Source: an uncultured Ruminococcus sp. (GTDB lineage Bacteria; Bacillota; Clostridia; Oscillospirales; Acutalibacteraceae). Taken from it: DNA of 7,675 bases. The notes under the pieces were generated by a model. The model searched no databases. It was given only the letters and a program-made list of their open reading frames with translations, and had not been told where the DNA came from. The stretch is from assembly GCA_902767125.1 (NCBI GenBank), contig CACXGJ010000181.1:1-7675 (forward strand), written 5' to 3'. Every line of letters starts with the position of its first letter. Within the stretch, counting starts at the first letter, position 1. Shown here piece after piece: positions 1 to 6,219 of the stretch. The position numbers and the translations under genes were made by a program.

Positions 1-330
1 TATATTTTCAGGAACTCCCTCAATGCTCAGACTGCAATAGAAAATGTAATCATCTTCATGATTATTCATTCCAAAATACCTTACACTTTCGTTACTTGCA
101 CGGGTAAAAATTCTTTCAAATTCCATATTGTTTACAAGGCACAAGCTTTGTGCCGACTCCTCTCCTATCAATCTTGTTGCTTTGCTATCAGTTTCAAGAA
201 TATCATAATAAGAATCGTAAGTCAAGAACAAGTCATTCTTGCTTTGCTGCAGCCGTCACCGCATTTGATGAATCACCGTAATTATATTTTTATTCGCTTG
301 ATTAAGTGATGATTTGCGGTTTATCGGCAT
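1..330 (-). pseudogene. Unrecognised partial reading frame at left edge, probably interrupted
   Basis: On the minus strand an ATG at 330-328, preceded by a GGAG motif, opens a 24-codon frame that stops at TGA 258-256. The same frame is then open for 85 codons to the window edge (255-1) without a stop. The open part is rich in Asp, Glu, Asn and Tyr (for example NDLFLTYDSYYDILE near its start), which looks more like a soluble protein than the Phe/Ile/Cys-rich plus-strand shadow. Just before the TGA, a neighbouring frame reads DSSNAVTAAAKQ, so a frameshift rather than a simple nonsense mutation is possible. I do not recognise the family. It lies beyond the operon terminator and is probably a separate gene or a decayed one. 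An alternative start (TTG at 231) after the TGA cannot be excluded. No clear promoter is visible. Confidence 0.35.
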
Positions 331-348
331 GGATAATCTCCGCAAGAC

Positions 349-409
349 AAAAAATTGAATAAAAATAACAAACTGTTGCACCGTTTATTTTAAGTGCAAC
401 AGTTTGTTA
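349..409 (-). terminator. Rho-independent terminator closing the operon
   Basis: A perfect 15-bp inverted repeat (366-380 with 395-409) encloses a 14-nt loop. On the minus strand it is followed at once by TTTTT, then ATTCAA and a further T run. The T tracts lie only on the minus-strand exit side, so it terminates minus-strand transcription, just after the alcohol dehydrogenase remnant that stops at 415. The stem is AT-rich (core AACTGTTGCA), so its efficiency may be moderate. Confidence 0.8.
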
Positions 410-414
410 ACGTC

Positions 415-542
415 TTATAAAGATGCTCTGAAAATATCCGCTATATCTTTTTCAGTCAGAGGAACCCACGCATTTTCAAGTCCCTCATTTACCGCTTTCC
501 GAAAATAAGTCTTGTTGGTGTCTGATAATCAAAGTTTTGCAT
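415..542 (-). pseudogene. Iron-containing alcohol dehydrogenase remnant with internal deletion
   Basis: The minus strand keeps both ends of what looks like a BdhA/YqhD-type iron-containing alcohol dehydrogenase, with the middle missing. From ATG 542-540 it reads MQNFDYQTPTRLIFGK, the characteristic N-terminus of this family (compare the FDYxxPTxxxFGKG pattern of clostridial butanol dehydrogenases), and then meets TAA. In another frame that begins at the same place it reads AVNEGLENAWVPLTEKDI and ends in DIFRASL before TAA 417-415, matching the usual C-terminus (AV…PLTxEDVxxIFxxS). Family members are about 380-400 residues; roughly 42 remain, so over 1 kb has been deleted and the junction is out of frame. 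The nucleotide-binding and metal-binding residues are all gone, so it cannot be active. The family match is from memory of the family pattern. Confidence 0.7.
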
Positions 543-558
543 AATGATACCTTCATTT

Positions 559-689
559 TTATATCGTTTTTCCGGCTTTGAATGCTTCATTCATTGCCAT
601 TGTTTTTCAACTTCACCTTTTTGCCATACGCCTTCGCCGCAGATGATCTCTTTGACATCATTTCCAAGCTCACGGAATATCTTTTTCAT
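559..689 (-). pseudogene. C-terminal remnant of a second NAD(P)H-dependent flavoprotein
   Basis: Directly after the iron-sulfur flavoprotein, sharing bases with its stop (TAATG), an ATG at 689-687 opens a 32-codon frame ending at TGA 593-591. It reads MKKIFRELGNDVKEIICGEG, then VWQKGEVEKQWQ. If one A is added to the five-A run at 603-607, the frame continues as KTMAMNEAFKAGKTI and stops at TAA 561-559. The motif GVWxKGEVExTxAMxEAxxxGK is a common C-terminal ending of flavodoxin-like NADPH-dependent FMN reductases, and the upstream gene itself ends in NEAYRLGRNM. I read it as the tail of a tandem paralogue whose front was lost, possibly by recombination between neighbouring flavoprotein genes. 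A translated 32-residue peptide is possible but has no evident role. Confidence 0.55.
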
Positions 690-1222
690 TACATATTCCT
701 CCCAAGCCTATATGCTTCATTCGGATATTTGCTGCGGCTTGTCATAGAAGGAGTGCCGCAGCCGTATCCGAGAATCATACCCACATCTTCAAAATGGATG
801 TATCTTACAAGGGTTTTATAATGAGCTTCAAGTGCATCAAATGTCCAGTCATCACTGTTCCATGCGACAGCAAGCAAAGCTGATTTCAGGTGACGGCTGT
901 TCAGGCTGCTGTTGTAGGAACAGAAACGGTCAACTACTGTTTTGAGCTGTACACTCATTCCATAATAATATAAAGGAGTAGCGAAAACAACCATATCACA
1001 TGAAAGCAGTTTTGATTTAATCTTCTCAACGTCATCTTTCTGTACGCACGTTCCCTCGTAGCCACAAGCAATACAGCCGGTGCAGGCATGAATATTCATT
1101 CTTGTAATATCCAGAAATTCAACAGTATGTCCTGCCTCCTTTGCACCTTTTGCAAAATTGTCCGCAAGAATACTTGTTGAACCATTTTTGTTCGGGCTTC
1201 CCATAAGTATTATGATTTTCAT
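689..1222 (-). CDS. Iron-sulfur flavoprotein, NADPH-dependent FMN reductase family
   Basis: A 177-residue flavodoxin-fold protein. The N-terminus (MKIIILMGSPNKNGSTS) is the first beta strand and FMN-phosphate loop of the NADPH-dependent FMN reductase/flavodoxin_2 group. Cysteines 47, 50, 53 and 59 form a compact CX2CX2CX5C motif, the arrangement known from iron-sulfur flavoproteins such as Methanosarcina Isf, where it binds a 4Fe-4S cluster. TPLYYYGMSVQLKTVVDRF (80-98) is the conserved flavin-side segment of these proteins. There is no signal peptide, so it should be cytosolic. It starts 12 nt after the stop of the three-part gene, with TAAGGAG overlapping that stop as ribosome binding site. 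In the family it passes electrons between ferredoxin-like donors and FMN; the partner here is unknown. Presence of the cluster is inferred from the motif. It could instead be annotated simply as a flavodoxin family or NAD(P)H-dependent oxidoreductase. Confidence 0.85.
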   Translation of the reverse strand: MKIIILMGSPNKNGSTSILADNFAKGAKEAGHTVEFLDITRMNIHACTGCIACGYEGTCVQKDDVEKIKSKLLSCDMVVFATPLYYYGMSVQLKTVVDRFCSYNSSLNSRHLKSALLAVAWNSDDWTFDALEAHYKTLVRYIHFEDVGMILGYGCGTPSMTSRSKYPNEAYRLGRNM

Positions 1223-1234
1223 ATCAATGGCTCC

Positions 1235-3427
1235 TTAATTGATACCGTTAGTTTTCAGCCAGTTCTCAACGTCATCCGACAGCGATGAACCTCCTGAATA
1301 GTGAATTGAAAGTCCCTCTCCAAGATAAGAATCCGGTGCAAGCTTTGAGATTGCAGTCAGACTTTGACCAAATCTTCCTCCTCCGTGAGAACAGAAGGGT
1401 AATATCGTCTTTCCGCTAAGGTCATAGCTTTCCAGGAATGTCGCTATCGGCATAGGAATAGAAGCCCACCAATTCGGATAGCCCAAAATGATAGTATCGT
1501 ACTGTTCCATATTATCTATTCTGTTTGAAATAGCCGGTCTGTCCTGACGGTGCTGAGCCTCCTGTGCCTGCATAAGAACGGTATTATAATCGGCAGAATA
1601 CGGTTCGACCAGCTCAATCTCGAATATATCCGCTCCTGTCTGACGCTGTATTTCCTGTGCAGCTCCCCGTGTATTGCCGCTCCATGAATAATAAACAATC
1701 AACATTTTTCCCGTATTTGTTGGTTTTACACTCTCATCTTTGATAGTCACTTTACCAAGTTCGTTTTTGGAAGCGTTCCTCACAAGACGAATCCCCAGAT
1801 TACTGCTTTTCAGTTCAGATGAACCTGCCGCACGGTATGCACTTCTCATATTCTTTCCAAAGTCATTCCAACCTCCGCCACGATATATATGTCTTGTTCC
1901 AATTTTTGTTCCTGCCGGATTATTTGTATCAGAGGTATCATACTCTCCGTAAAAATCCCAGCACCATTCATTTACATTTCCGTGGCAGTCATACAGTCCC
2001 CACGCATTCGGTTCAAAGCTGCCAACTTCTACCGTTGTCTGACGGTATTCTCCCGGTCTCGCTTCAAGCACGGAATCATCAAAATAGTTTTCTTCTATCT
2101 CATACGGATAATGTCCGTAAAAATTCGCCTGCGTTGCATCAAGAGATTTTTGAGTATTAAAGGGTGTAGCCGTTCCTGCACGACAGGCATATTCCCATTC
2201 CGCTTCCGTAGGCAAACGATAGCCATTCGCATCTCTGTTCCACGTTACACTGCCGTCTGCTATTTGATAAACAGGCGTAAGTCCTTCAGCGGAGCTTTTT
2301 TTGTTTGCAAATTCAACCGCCTGTGTCCATGTGATGTTTTCTAACGGAAGACTATCCCCTTGAAAAACACTCGGATTATCTCCCATTACTGACAAATACT
2401 CCGCCTGAGTGATCTCATACGCAGAAATATAAAAATCCGATAACGTAACTTCGTGCTGTGTTTCATCGGATATTCTCCAATTTTCCGTTTCGGGACTGCC
2501 CATCATAAAGCTGCCCCCTTCGATAAGAACATAATTGTCCTTGACCTCTGTATTGTTCTGTTCCGTATTATCGGGAGAACCGTTTTCCGTTCTTATCTTT
2601 GAATTGTCATTCTCCGCTGTCTGCGATGTATTGCCTGCAGGAGTATTCCAAGCTAATATACTGCTTTCACTTCCACCCGATGTCACAAAATGCATAAGTG
2701 TTCCGACACCCATTATCACAACGATACCCACAGCGTACAAAATAGTGAAAACAATCTTTTTCTTATCCTTTTTTCCCATAGCAGTAATAGACTTAATAAA
2801 TAACGACAGCAGATATGCCGTAAATGCCCAAGAAATAAGCATAATGAAATTTTCAAGTATTACCAGCCATGCTGCCTTTTCATAGTCCAGAAAGGCAAAA
2901 TGCGTCTGCATGAACATATAGTTAAAGATATTCGCATTAAGAAACAGCATAAAGCCCCATATTGAAATTCCTGTCATAATAACGGCAGATATTGTCCTGA
3001 AAATGCCTTTTGGCAGCTTTGCAGTGATAATTCCGAAATGCAGACCGATATGCACTCCCATCAGTACATATGACCAATAGGAAATTGCAAGGTGTATCTT
3101 GCGGGCATCAGAGGCTTTCAGAAATCCGTTCATAAAAGGTGTTGCAAAACGGCTCATAGTCATGCCGGAAAAGGCAGTCAGAACAAAAGAGGCTAACAAC
3201 AAAACACTTATCAAAAGCTGAAATACCCTGAAAAAGTTATACTTTCCTTTAAAAATCGTCTTATAATACTTATAATTGAAAATGTGGTGAACGACAAACA
3301 GCACCGTCATGGCTATGCCTATCCATTCATGAGCAAGCTGCCGTGTCACCTGCAAAGCCATCAGAAACAACAGATTGCCCGTCATTATCAGATCTATGAT
3401 ACGCATTGTGATATGCTTTGCTTTCAT
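1235..3427 (-). CDS. Three-part membrane protein: DUF4405 domain, SUMF1/FGE-like domain, flavodoxin
   Basis: A 730-residue fusion. Residues 1-248 hold about seven membrane helices (near 10-28, 36-52, 66-89, 112-135, 143-165, 185-212, 224-247) resembling DUF4405, a cytochrome b-like family. Histidines at 33, 47, 48, 112, 126 and 130 could ligate heme. Lys/Arg-rich loops (53-67, 137-144, 217-224) mark the cytoplasmic side and put the rest of the protein outside. A polar Asn/Ser/Thr/Glu linker (250-297) leads to a SUMF1/FGE-sulfatase domain (298-552) with FMMGS, YRLPTEAEWEYACRAGT, GLYDCHGNVNEWCWD, YRGGGW and NLGIRLVR. The region equivalent to the catalytic cysteines of FGE has none, so sulfatase-activating chemistry is unlikely. 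Residues 574-728 are a flavodoxin_4 domain with phosphate loop SWSGNTR (581-587), YPNWW (650-654) and PFCSHGGGRFG (677-687). Start ATG 3427 has AAAGGCGGTGA in front, overlapping the previous stop. Frame and length are secure; the joint function is unknown. Confidence 0.9.
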   Translation of the reverse strand: MKAKHITMRIIDLIMTGNLLFLMALQVTRQLAHEWIGIAMTVLFVVHHIFNYKYYKTIFKGKYNFFRVFQLLISVLLLASFVLTAFSGMTMSRFATPFMNGFLKASDARKIHLAISYWSYVLMGVHIGLHFGIITAKLPKGIFRTISAVIMTGISIWGFMLFLNANIFNYMFMQTHFAFLDYEKAAWLVILENFIMLISWAFTAYLLSLFIKSITAMGKKDKKKIVFTILYAVGIVVIMGVGTLMHFVTSGGSESSILAWNTPAGNTSQTAENDNSKIRTENGSPDNTEQNNTEVKDNYVLIEGGSFMMGSPETENWRISDETQHEVTLSDFYISAYEITQAEYLSVMGDNPSVFQGDSLPLENITWTQAVEFANKKSSAEGLTPVYQIADGSVTWNRDANGYRLPTEAEWEYACRAGTATPFNTQKSLDATQANFYGHYPYEIEENYFDDSVLEARPGEYRQTTVEVGSFEPNAWGLYDCHGNVNEWCWDFYGEYDTSDTNNPAGTKIGTRHIYRGGGWNDFGKNMRSAYRAAGSSELKSSNLGIRLVRNASKNELGKVTIKDESVKPTNTGKMLIVYYSWSGNTRGAAQEIQRQTGADIFEIELVEPYSADYNTVLMQAQEAQHRQDRPAISNRIDNMEQYDTIILGYPNWWASIPMPIATFLESYDLSGKTILPFCSHGGGRFGQSLTAISKLAPDSYLGEGLSIHYSGGSSLSDDVENWLKTNGIN

Positions 3428-3440
3428 GCTGTCACCGCCT

Positions 3441-4166
3441 TTATTTCAGACTGTTTATCCAATCCTGTAATTCCAACTCAGAAACATTTGCATTTAATCT
3501 TGCACCTTCAATCCAGTTACCGCTACCGGCATTTTCTCTCAGATTGTCTCCGCTGCTGCCAATTCCGCTGCCTCCGGAAGTACAGAAAGGGATCATCGTT
3601 TTACCGCTGAAATCATAGTTTTCAACGAATGTATCCATAATACGAGGTTCTTCGCCCCACCATATCGGATAACCGACATAGATGGTGGTATAGCCATCGA
3701 GTGATAATTTATCGCTCGCAATACCGGGACGAATGCTCTTGTCATCCTGTTCGTGAGTAGTGCGGCTGTCGCTGTCATGCCAGTTAAGGTCGGCTTCCGT
3801 ATAAAGCTCCATTGGTACAATTTCATATATATCCGCACCTGTAACTCCTGCTATCTTTTCCGCTACGCTCTTAGTCGTTCCCGTTGCCGAAAAATATACC
3901 ACAAGCGTATCTGTACCTGTCTTTTCGGTATTCTCGGACGGCTGAGATTCATTTTTATTGTCCGAAACAGGCTCGGATTTATTGTTGTCTGAACTATCCG
4001 TATCCTTTTTTGTATCAGACTGTGAAGTGCCGCTTTCGGCAACCAAATTAGTTGTATTTGAATCGGAGTTTACATTTTCCGGATTGTTGCTGTTTCCGCA
4101 AGCACACATAGCAAAGCACAAACAAGCCATTACAAATATCGCACAAATAGTTTTTATTCTCTTCAT
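3441..4166 (-). CDS. Secreted lipoprotein flavodoxin
   Basis: A 241-residue protein with a lipoprotein signal peptide: MKRIK, a hydrophobic core, and a lipobox-like MCAC at 20-23 with Cys23 as the likely lipidated residue (a Met rather than Leu at -3 is somewhat atypical). Residues 24-84 are a low-complexity Ser/Asn/Asp/Thr/Glu tether of the kind found in Gram-positive surface proteins. A complete flavodoxin_4 domain follows: phosphate loop SATGTTK (93-99), ADLNWHD (125-131), YPIWWGEEP (166-174), PFCTSGGSGIG (193-203) and the terminal helix ELQDWINSL. It closely resembles the cytosolic flavodoxin at 6694, so the two look like paralogues placed on opposite sides of the membrane. It lies 16 nt after the CMD-cupin gene with GGAG in front of its ATG, and 13 nt before the three-part gene, which carries another extracytoplasmic flavodoxin. 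Likely role: one- or two-electron FMN redox carrier or reductase at the outer face of the membrane (inference). Confidence 0.87.
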   Translation of the reverse strand: MKRIKTICAIFVMACLCFAMCACGNSNNPENVNSDSNTTNLVAESGTSQSDTKKDTDSSDNNKSEPVSDNKNESQPSENTEKTGTDTLVVYFSATGTTKSVAEKIAGVTGADIYEIVPMELYTEADLNWHDSDSRTTHEQDDKSIRPGIASDKLSLDGYTTIYVGYPIWWGEEPRIMDTFVENYDFSGKTMIPFCTSGGSGIGSSGDNLRENAGSGNWIEGARLNANVSELELQDWINSLK

Positions 4167-4182
4167 ACAAGATATCTCCTCA

Positions 4183-4941
4183 TTATTTCAACTTGCAATA
4201 ATCCTCATCAGAAACAGGCTCCTGCCACTCGGTACTGTTGTTTTCGCCCGGAACCTCCACGGCAATATGAGAAAACCATGAATCCTGTGCCGCACCATGC
4301 CAGTGCTTTACATTGGCAGGAATGTTGATAACAGTCCCGGGTATCATCTCTACTGCATCCTTCCCCCATTCCTGATAATATCCTCTGCCGCCTACGCAAA
4401 TCAACATCTGACCGCCGCCGTTTGCAGCATTATGCGTATGCCAATTATTTCTGCATCCCGGCTCAAAAGTAACATTGAACATTGGTACTTGCTGCATGGA
4501 AAGCGGTGCAAGATAGCTTTGTCCGACAAAATATTGTGCATAAGCATTATTCGGCTCACCGATTGGGAAGAAAATTGTATTTTGGTACTTGTCCTTGTCG
4601 GTAATCTCCGGTTCTGATTCATTCCATATATCTTTTGCCAGACGAAACACCGCCCAACCCTTTGGCCAACCTGCATACATTGTCGCATGGGTAATTATCG
4701 CAGCAATTTCTTCCTTTGTTACACCATTTTTCTTTGCATTCATCAGGTGATAACCAAGTGATGAATCCGTGATACCCGATGCCATAAGTGACACAACGGT
4801 AATAATACACTTTGTCTTTACACTTATCGCTTGTTCATTCCATACCTCGCCGAAAAGTACATCATCATTGAGGTGGGCAAACATAGGAGAAAATTCCCCA
4901 AGCTGTTCATGTCCCGCTGTCTGTACGATCTTTTCACTCAT
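4183..4941 (-). CDS. Carboxymuconolactone decarboxylase-like/cupin fusion protein
   Basis: From the chosen start (ATG 4941, with GGAGGA at 4955-4950 eight bases upstream) the protein has 252 residues. An upstream in-frame ATG at 5010 would lie inside the preceding gene and has no comparable site, so I reject it. Residues about 15-107 are a CMD/AhpD-like all-helical domain (TKCIITVVSLMASGI, GVTKEEIAAIITHATMYAGW). It lacks the CXXC pair of the AhpD peroxidase branch but keeps the His (H85) typical of CMD proteins. Residues about 153-232 are a cupin with WHTHNAANGGGQ (H168, H170, Q178) and KHWHG (H213, H215), enough ligands for a metal site. Such CMD-cupin proteins are widespread, often annotated only by domain, and occur near aldo/keto reductases and flavodoxins. 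The start comes 1 nt after the stop of the ABM-like gene, suggesting translational coupling. Its substrate is unknown; a small oxidised or lactone-type metabolite is a guess. Confidence 0.85.
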   Translation of the reverse strand: MSEKIVQTAGHEQLGEFSPMFAHLNDDVLFGEVWNEQAISVKTKCIITVVSLMASGITDSSLGYHLMNAKKNGVTKEEIAAIITHATMYAGWPKGWAVFRLAKDIWNESEPEITDKDKYQNTIFFPIGEPNNAYAQYFVGQSYLAPLSMQQVPMFNVTFEPGCRNNWHTHNAANGGGQMLICVGGRGYYQEWGKDAVEMIPGTVINIPANVKHWHGAAQDSWFSHIAVEVPGENNSTEWQEPVSDEDYCKLK

Positions 4942-4942
4942 T

Positions 4943-5287
4943 TTAATTTTCCTCCTTTTCTCTGATAAATTTTCTGTCGTGTTCCAACATTCCGCTTTCA
5001 TCTGAAGCAAACCGTTCTGCTCTCATTGTGAGATTATATTTTTCTCTCAGTTCTGCAATCTTTCCCATCATTTCCGAAGCATGGTGAATATCCAGTGCCT
5101 GCTGATTTTTCCAACTGTCGATAAGAAGTACCGTTTCGGGTTCAGACATAGAAATGAAATATTCGTATCTGAGATTTCCTTCTTCCTTGCGGATAGCGTC
5201 CGCTGTTCCTGTTTCTTCTATTTCCTTTACAAATTTTTGGGCATTGCCGTTTTTTCCTGTATAATACAAATTCATTGTAATACTCAT
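4943..5287 (-). CDS. Antibiotic biosynthesis monooxygenase (ABM)-like small protein
   Basis: A 114-residue protein in the dimeric ferredoxin-like-barrel ABM superfamily (YgiN-like quinol monooxygenases). Recognisable elements are the first strand MSITMNLYYTGK, the helix NAQKFVKEIEETG, the central GNLRYEYFISMSEPETVLLID and WKNQQALDIHHASEMM (first Trp at about 89-90), where members carry the conserved E-x-W…A…H pattern. Typical family length is about 95-110. ATG 5287 is chosen because it lies 16 nt after the aldo/keto reductase stop and has a weak GGTGAT site; the longer in-frame extension (ATG 5383) would overlap that gene and is not family-like. A second ATG at 5275 is possible. The family oxidises quinols and related aromatics without cofactor or binds heme; which applies here is not visible. 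No heme-degrading IsdG-type residue set was recognised. Confidence 0.78.
   Translation of the reverse strand: MSITMNLYYTGKNGNAQKFVKEIEETGTADAIRKEEGNLRYEYFISMSEPETVLLIDSWKNQQALDIHHASEMMGKIAELREKYNLTMRAERFASDESGMLEHDRKFIREKEEN
4950..4955 (-). promoter_or_regulatory. Shine-Dalgarno site fixing the CMD-cupin start
   Basis: GGAGGA on the minus strand, eight bases before ATG 4941 and inside the last codons of the ABM-like gene. The arrangement (stop, one base, ATG) indicates translational coupling and rejects the longer frame from 5010. Confidence 0.8.
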
Positions 5288-5303
5288 GACTATCACCAAC
5301 CAA

Positions 5304-6203
5304 TTACACTTTTTCGCTTCCGGGTTTGCCGGTATAGCCTTTAAGCTTGCCGCCATATACAGGGAAAAAGCTTGAATCACCATAGTTCTTGATATGCTCG
5401 ATGTGTTTCAATACTTCCATATCCTCATCGGAAATCACAAACTCAACATCTGCATTTGTTTTCATATGTACAGGATTGGCAGTTTTAGGAAGCACTATCA
5501 TACCAAGCTGAATATCATATCTAATGCAAAGCTGCGGAACGGATACACCGTATTTTTCGGCCATTTTTGCAATAGCAGGAATTTTCAGTGCTTCACCATG
5601 TGCAACAGGGCTGTATGCTTCCATTACAATTCCTTTACTTGTGCAATAATCAATCAAATCAAGCGGAGTATTTGCAATATGACAAAGCACCTGATTTACC
5701 ATTGGCTTTATTTCCGTATGATTCAGAAGATTGTCAATATCCTCCTGAAGAAAATTAGAAACACCTATTGCTCTGATTTTTCCTGCCTTGTAAGCATCTG
5801 TCAACGCTCTCCAAGCTTCAAGATTGCCTTCAAAATACCTGTCATCCGATTGATTGACTTCCAGCCACGGCTGAGGACTATGAATTATCATCATGTCGAT
5901 ATAATCAAGTCCGAGTTTTTTAAGTGAGCCGTCAATTCCCTCTGAAGCTGTTTTATAATCCTTGTGTTCTGCTGCAACTTTTGTGGTAACAAATATCTTG
6001 TCACGGCTGACACCGCTGTTTTTTACACCCTCGCCGACACCACGTTCATTGGCATAAGCCTGAGCAGTGTCAATATGAGTATATCCTATCCCAATAGCCG
6101 ATTTTACCGCCTCAGCAGCTTTGTTATCATCAATCAGCCATGTACCGAGTGCAAGTTGCGGAACAACAACACCGTTTGATAATGTGATACTTTCATTAAA
6201 CAT
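5304..6203 (-). CDS. Aldo/keto reductase
   Basis: A 299-residue cytosolic NAD(P)H-dependent oxidoreductase with a complete TIM-barrel AKR signature. The catalytic tetrad is visible: Asp45 (HIDTAQAYANE), Tyr50, Lys75 (VTTKV) and His108 (MIIHSP). GVSNF (147-151), Asn170-Gln171 (MVNQ) and the cofactor segment VLPKTANPVHMKTN (237-250) are also in place. It reduces aldehydes or ketones to alcohols; the subgroup looks like the 2,5-diketo-gluconate/methylglyoxal-type AKRs common in Firmicutes, but the substrate cannot be set. The start at 6203 is fixed by AGGAGG at 6217-6212 and by the family N-terminus (SITLSNGVVVPQLALGTW). Its site overlaps the frame-corrected flavodoxin stop, and the next gene begins 16 nt after its own stop. 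In this operon it could use NADPH to clear reactive carbonyls, alongside the flavin proteins. Confidence 0.93.
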   Translation of the reverse strand: MFNESITLSNGVVVPQLALGTWLIDDNKAAEAVKSAIGIGYTHIDTAQAYANERGVGEGVKNSGVSRDKIFVTTKVAAEHKDYKTASEGIDGSLKKLGLDYIDMMIIHSPQPWLEVNQSDDRYFEGNLEAWRALTDAYKAGKIRAIGVSNFLQEDIDNLLNHTEIKPMVNQVLCHIANTPLDLIDYCTSKGIVMEAYSPVAHGEALKIPAIAKMAEKYGVSVPQLCIRYDIQLGMIVLPKTANPVHMKTNADVEFVISDEDMEVLKHIEHIKNYGDSSFFPVYGGKLKGYTGKPGSEKV

Positions 6204-6211
6204 AATTTTTT

Positions 6212-6219
6212 CCTCCTTA
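6212..6219 (-). promoter_or_regulatory. Shine-Dalgarno site overlapping the restored flavodoxin stop
   Basis: TAAGGAGG on the minus strand combines the frame-corrected flavodoxin stop with the AGGAGG that starts the aldo/keto reductase eight bases downstream. Similar stop/ribosome-site overlaps occur before the genes starting at 1222 (TAAGGAG) and 3427 (TAAAGGCGG). This supports the corrected frame and suggests coupled translation. Confidence 0.75.

Noticed and set aside
58..309. 83-codon plus-strand open frame
   Set aside because: No ribosome binding site and an implausible composition; the minus-strand frame over the same bases looks more protein-like.
361..409. Inverted repeat considered as a CRISPR repeat or insertion-sequence end
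   Set aside because: It occurs once, is followed by a T tract in the direction of transcription, and no transposase or target duplication is present, so a terminator explains it.
544..821. Two overlapping short plus-strand frames
   Set aside because: They are shadows of the minus-strand flavoprotein tail and the iron-sulfur flavoprotein C-terminus.
1889..2344. 151-codon plus-strand open frame
   Set aside because: It is antisense to the SUMF1-like domain of the three-part protein; composition is Cys/Arg/Phe-rich and no ribosome site is seen.
689..4166. Possible reading as a sulfatase maturation locus because of the FGE-like domain
   Set aside because: There is no sulfatase gene in the window and the domain lacks the catalytic cysteines.
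4942..5010. Longer N-terminus for the CMD-cupin protein (ATG 5010)
   Set aside because: It would overlap the ABM-like gene by 68 bases, adds a non-family extension and lacks a ribosome site, while ATG 4941 has GGAGGA.
5288..5383. Longer N-terminus for the ABM-like protein (ATG 5383)
   Set aside because: The extra 32 residues are the aldo/keto reductase C-terminus read in another frame; ATG 5287 gives the family length.
5394..5927. 177-codon plus-strand open frame
   Set aside because: It lies entirely antisense to the aldo/keto reductase, whose catalytic residues are intact. Its translation is rich in Cys, His and Phe and resembles no family.
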